The translations under genes were made by a program, and so were the position numbers. A DNA stretch of 64,000 nucleotides. Origin: Nibrella saemangeumensis (GTDB lineage: Bacteria; Bacteroidota; Bacteroidia; Cytophagales; Spirosomataceae). Shown here in pieces: positions 61,682-64,000 of this stretch (the stretch's first letter is position 1; every line of letters begins with the position of its first letter). The notes below the pieces were generated by a model. That model was given only the letters and a program-made list of their open reading frames with translations. It did not search any database and was not told the DNA's origin. The stretch is taken from NCBI RefSeq assembly GCF_039541915.1, contig NZ_BAABHD010000012.1:1-64000 (forward strand). The letters run 5' to 3'.

Positions 61682-63894
61682 GCTACAGACCTTGATACAG
61701 GCTGTTCGTCGAATAATACTTTGCCGGAAGAGGTATCGTAATACGCCGGGAGAACGCCTACTTCACGAGCCAGATAACGGCTTTCCAAATAGCTACTTTG
61801 CGCCAGCAGTTCCTTGACTGAATTTCTGGCGTTCAGCCAGGTAATTTGCTGCATGACATTGGCATGGCTGGTGTCGATGCTGGTGCGGGTGTAGACGCTG
61901 TTTGTGATTACGCGATTAATTTTTTTCGTGATATGGCCAATATTCCCTTCATGTATCCCGTCGACGGCAGCTTTTATGGCTCCGCAGTTGGAATGACCCA
62001 TGACAATGACCAGCTTAGCGCCAATTTCTTTGACTGCCAGTTCAACGCTGCCTACGATGTCCGGGTTGATGATGTTACCGGCAATCCGAATGATCAGCAA
62101 ATCGCCGATGCCCGCATCAAACACCAGCTCGGGTGACGTCCGGGAGTCGATGCAGGCAATAATCACCGCTATTGGGTTTTGCTCCGCCGAGGTGGCGTTT
62201 ACCTGGTGCGGAAAATACTTGTCATGGTGCTCACCCCTTATAAACCGGTCGTTACCCGCTCTTAAAAAATCGAGAATGCCAGCGGGTGAAAGATTTTGCT
62301 GGACGTCCTGGTCCAGTACATTCACAAACTGAACGCTATCGTCTGAAACAAAGTGTACGTAATCGGATAGCTCGTATTTTTCTTTTAAGCCAATGATATT
62401 TAATTGAATAGCGCGTTGGGGCGCTACCGCTGTTTTAAAATCATCGATCACCTCCAGCACATCGCCATCGATAAAACTGGAGCGGGTTGCATTGATAACG
62501 ACTTTCGAACCGGGAGGAATACTCCACAAGGTATCTTTCACCGATGCTTTGTTTAAAAACGACACCTCATCGGATAAGTCGATCTTTATCACTTCCCCAA
62601 TATGCAGAGTAGCCGTATTTAGTTTGAAGGGATTGCGATAATTACTGCGCAACAGGTAAAAAATGCTGACCGCGAACCCTATCAGGATTCCGATCAGTAG
62701 GTCAGTAAAAACAATAGCCACAATGGTGACCAGGAAAGGAATGAATTGGCGCAGGCCTTTTCGGTACATCTCCTTAAACACAGCAACTTTGGTTAGTTTG
62801 TAGCCTGTTAGTAACAGGATAGCGGCTAACGACGCCAACGGAATCAGGTTCAGCAATTGGCTCAGCATCAGCACACTGACCAGCATGAATACACCATGCA
62901 AAATGGCGGAAAGCTTGGTAGCGTTTCCTGCCTGAATATTTACCGAACTCCGAACCACAACCGATGTTATCGGAATGCCGCCGAATAAACCCGCAACCAT
63001 ATTGCCTATACCCTGAGCGACCAATTCCCGGTTGGGAGGAGATTCCCGTTTCAAAGGGTCCAGGTTGTCTACAGCCTCGATGTTGAGCAACGTTTCCAGG
63101 GAAGCGACGGCGGCAATAGTAGCGCCCACAAGCCAGACCTGGTAGTTACCCAAAGAGGCAAGCGCCGGCCAGTAGAAATAAGCGGCAAGATTGCTGGTAT
63201 CAATGGGGGGCAGATTCACCATCTGCAAAGTTCCCACACATAAATAAGGTATATAGTTGCAAAAGAACTGATCCAACCCCACGCCTAGCATGACAACGAA
63301 TAAGGATGAGGGAATGTATTTGAATTTCTTTAACGGTGTTTTGTCCCACAGCAATAATACCACCAGAGAGACAATACTGATTACGACGGCTCCTGGTGTG
63401 ATAAATTCCCACATTTTAATGAGCACAGAGAAGGTATTTTCACCATCAGGCTGTATAAACGAAAAGTCATCCTGTGGGTCCTTATCATAACCAAAAGCGT
63501 GCGGTATTTGCTTAAGGATCAATATAATACCAATTGCTGCCAGTAATCCTTTAATGACATTGGTAGGAATGTAGTTAGCCACAAAGCCTGCTTTTAGCAA
63601 GCCCATAATAAGCTGGAGACCTCCCGCAATCAGCACGGCGGTCAGAAATACCTCAAAATTGTTTAGCTGGAGAATGGCCGACAAGACTACGGCCGATAAT
63701 CCGGCTGCAGGTCCACTCACACTCGTTTGCGAACTGCTTAGCGAACCGACTATGATACCTCCTATAATTCCGGATATTACGCCTGACAATAATGGCGCAC
63801 CGGAAGCCAGTGCTACGCCTAAACAGAGCGGCAGTGCCACTAAGAACACGACTATGCTGGCCGGAATATCTTTTGATAATTGTAAACTTGTCAT
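61678..63894 (-). CDS. SulP transporter fused to beta-carbonic anhydrase
   Basis: 738 residues from the ATG at 63894 (MTSLQLSKDIPASIVVF). Residues ~1-400 form the SulP membrane domain (PLCLGVALASGAPLLSG, PAAGLSAVV, GGIPITSVVVRSS). A STAS-like region follows at ~430-510 with NATRSSFIDGDVLEVI. The last ~210 residues are a beta-carbonic anhydrase with zinc ligands in ACIDSRTSPE and MGHSNCGAI. Such fusions are thought to import bicarbonate or sulfate with local CO2/HCO3- conversion. The 106 nt upstream to the window end show nothing I can name. Confidence 0.92.
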   Translation of the reverse strand: MTSLQLSKDIPASIVVFLVALPLCLGVALASGAPLLSGVISGIIGGIIVGSLSSSQTSVSGPAAGLSAVVLSAILQLNNFEVFLTAVLIAGGLQLIMGLLKAGFVANYIPTNVIKGLLAAIGIILILKQIPHAFGYDKDPQDDFSFIQPDGENTFSVLIKMWEFITPGAVVISIVSLVVLLLWDKTPLKKFKYIPSSLFVVMLGVGLDQFFCNYIPYLCVGTLQMVNLPPIDTSNLAAYFYWPALASLGNYQVWLVGATIAAVASLETLLNIEAVDNLDPLKRESPPNRELVAQGIGNMVAGLFGGIPITSVVVRSSVNIQAGNATKLSAILHGVFMLVSVLMLSQLLNLIPLASLAAILLLTGYKLTKVAVFKEMYRKGLRQFIPFLVTIVAIVFTDLLIGILIGFAVSIFYLLRSNYRNPFKLNTATLHIGEVIKIDLSDEVSFLNKASVKDTLWSIPPGSKVVINATRSSFIDGDVLEVIDDFKTAVAPQRAIQLNIIGLKEKYELSDYVHFVSDDSVQFVNVLDQDVQQNLSPAGILDFLRAGNDRFIRGEHHDKYFPHQVNATSAEQNPIAVIIACIDSRTSPELVFDAGIGDLLIIRIAGNIINPDIVGSVELAVKEIGAKLVIVMGHSNCGAIKAAVDGIHEGNIGHITKKINRVITNSVYTRTSIDTSHANVMQQITWLNARNSVKELLAQSSYLESRYLAREVGVLPAYYDTSSGKVLFDEQPVSRSVA

Positions 63895-64000
63895 GTAACG
63901 ATAAAATGAATTCAGGCGCACAGGATTTTACTGCACCCATGGAACGTTTCTGATTTATATCAGACCGGTATATGCTGGTTTCCTGCGGATAACATTACGG

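Noticed and set aside
43814..61700. Whole accessory region considered as a prophage or integrative element
   Set aside because: No integrase, transposase, phage structural gene, tRNA target or flanking direct repeat was seen.

Overview
The window comes from a member of the Bacteroidota, most likely a Cytophagales bacterium of the Spirosoma type. This rests on a gliding-motility gldC gene, a type III glutamine synthetase, PorT-like and porin-like outer-membrane barrels, lipoprotein signals of the Bacteroidota kind, weak Shine-Dalgarno sequences, and several promoters of the form TTG-N19..21-TAnnTTTG. No rRNA, tRNA, CRISPR array, insertion sequence or prophage was recognised. The first gene is cut by the window edge.

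Layout. 1-13.8 kb: the 3' part of a large Ig-repeat surface protein, a class III aminotransferase, then a tight minus-strand cassette of six genes (esterase, DinB, ATP-grasp ligase, GCS2-type amidoligase, class I glutamine amidotransferase, second ATP-grasp-like protein) that looks like an uncharacterised peptide or amide pathway. Next comes a secreted esterase plus lipoprotein pair. 13.8-19.4 kb: a translationally coupled operon encoding an ECF-like sigma factor, a membrane-anchored TPR protein in the anti-sigma position, a subtilisin-type protease and a TPR-CHAT (caspase-like) protease. I regard this as the most interesting system in the window. 19.5-30 kb: universal stress protein, divergent LuxC-type acyl-CoA reductase and ferredoxin, then a nitrogen group (porin, ammonium transporter, GlnN) interrupted by mtaB. 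29.8-42.8 kb: mostly housekeeping genes: M28 peptidase, acidic protein/MoxR/VWA trio, rsmE, DUF4159, desaturase, nucleotidase, 2-oxoacid dehydrogenase E2, cinA, DUF4197, gldC and a thioredoxin-like protein.

43-61.7 kb is an accessory-looking region rich in small orphan genes, paralogous pairs, repeats and gene debris. It holds an RsbR-RsbS pair followed by a histidine kinase whose N-terminus looks like a degenerate RsbT, a two-component system, a LytTR protein, a stomatin-like SPFH protein and outer-membrane barrels. It also holds a two-gene orphan cassette present twice (46.9-47.6 and 54.5-55.2 kb), a roughly 190-bp intergenic repeat in two long copies and one short one, and a tiny ORF with a conserved upstream element present twice (47.8 and 61.4 kb). 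Between 48.3 and 48.5 kb lie remnants of a short-chain dehydrogenase and a TonB-dependent receptor plug. The window closes with an HxlR regulator, a front-end-type desaturase and a CFA-synthase-like methyltransferase in one operon, and a SulP transporter fused to a beta-carbonic anhydrase.

Functions are inferred from motifs read by eye; no database search was run.
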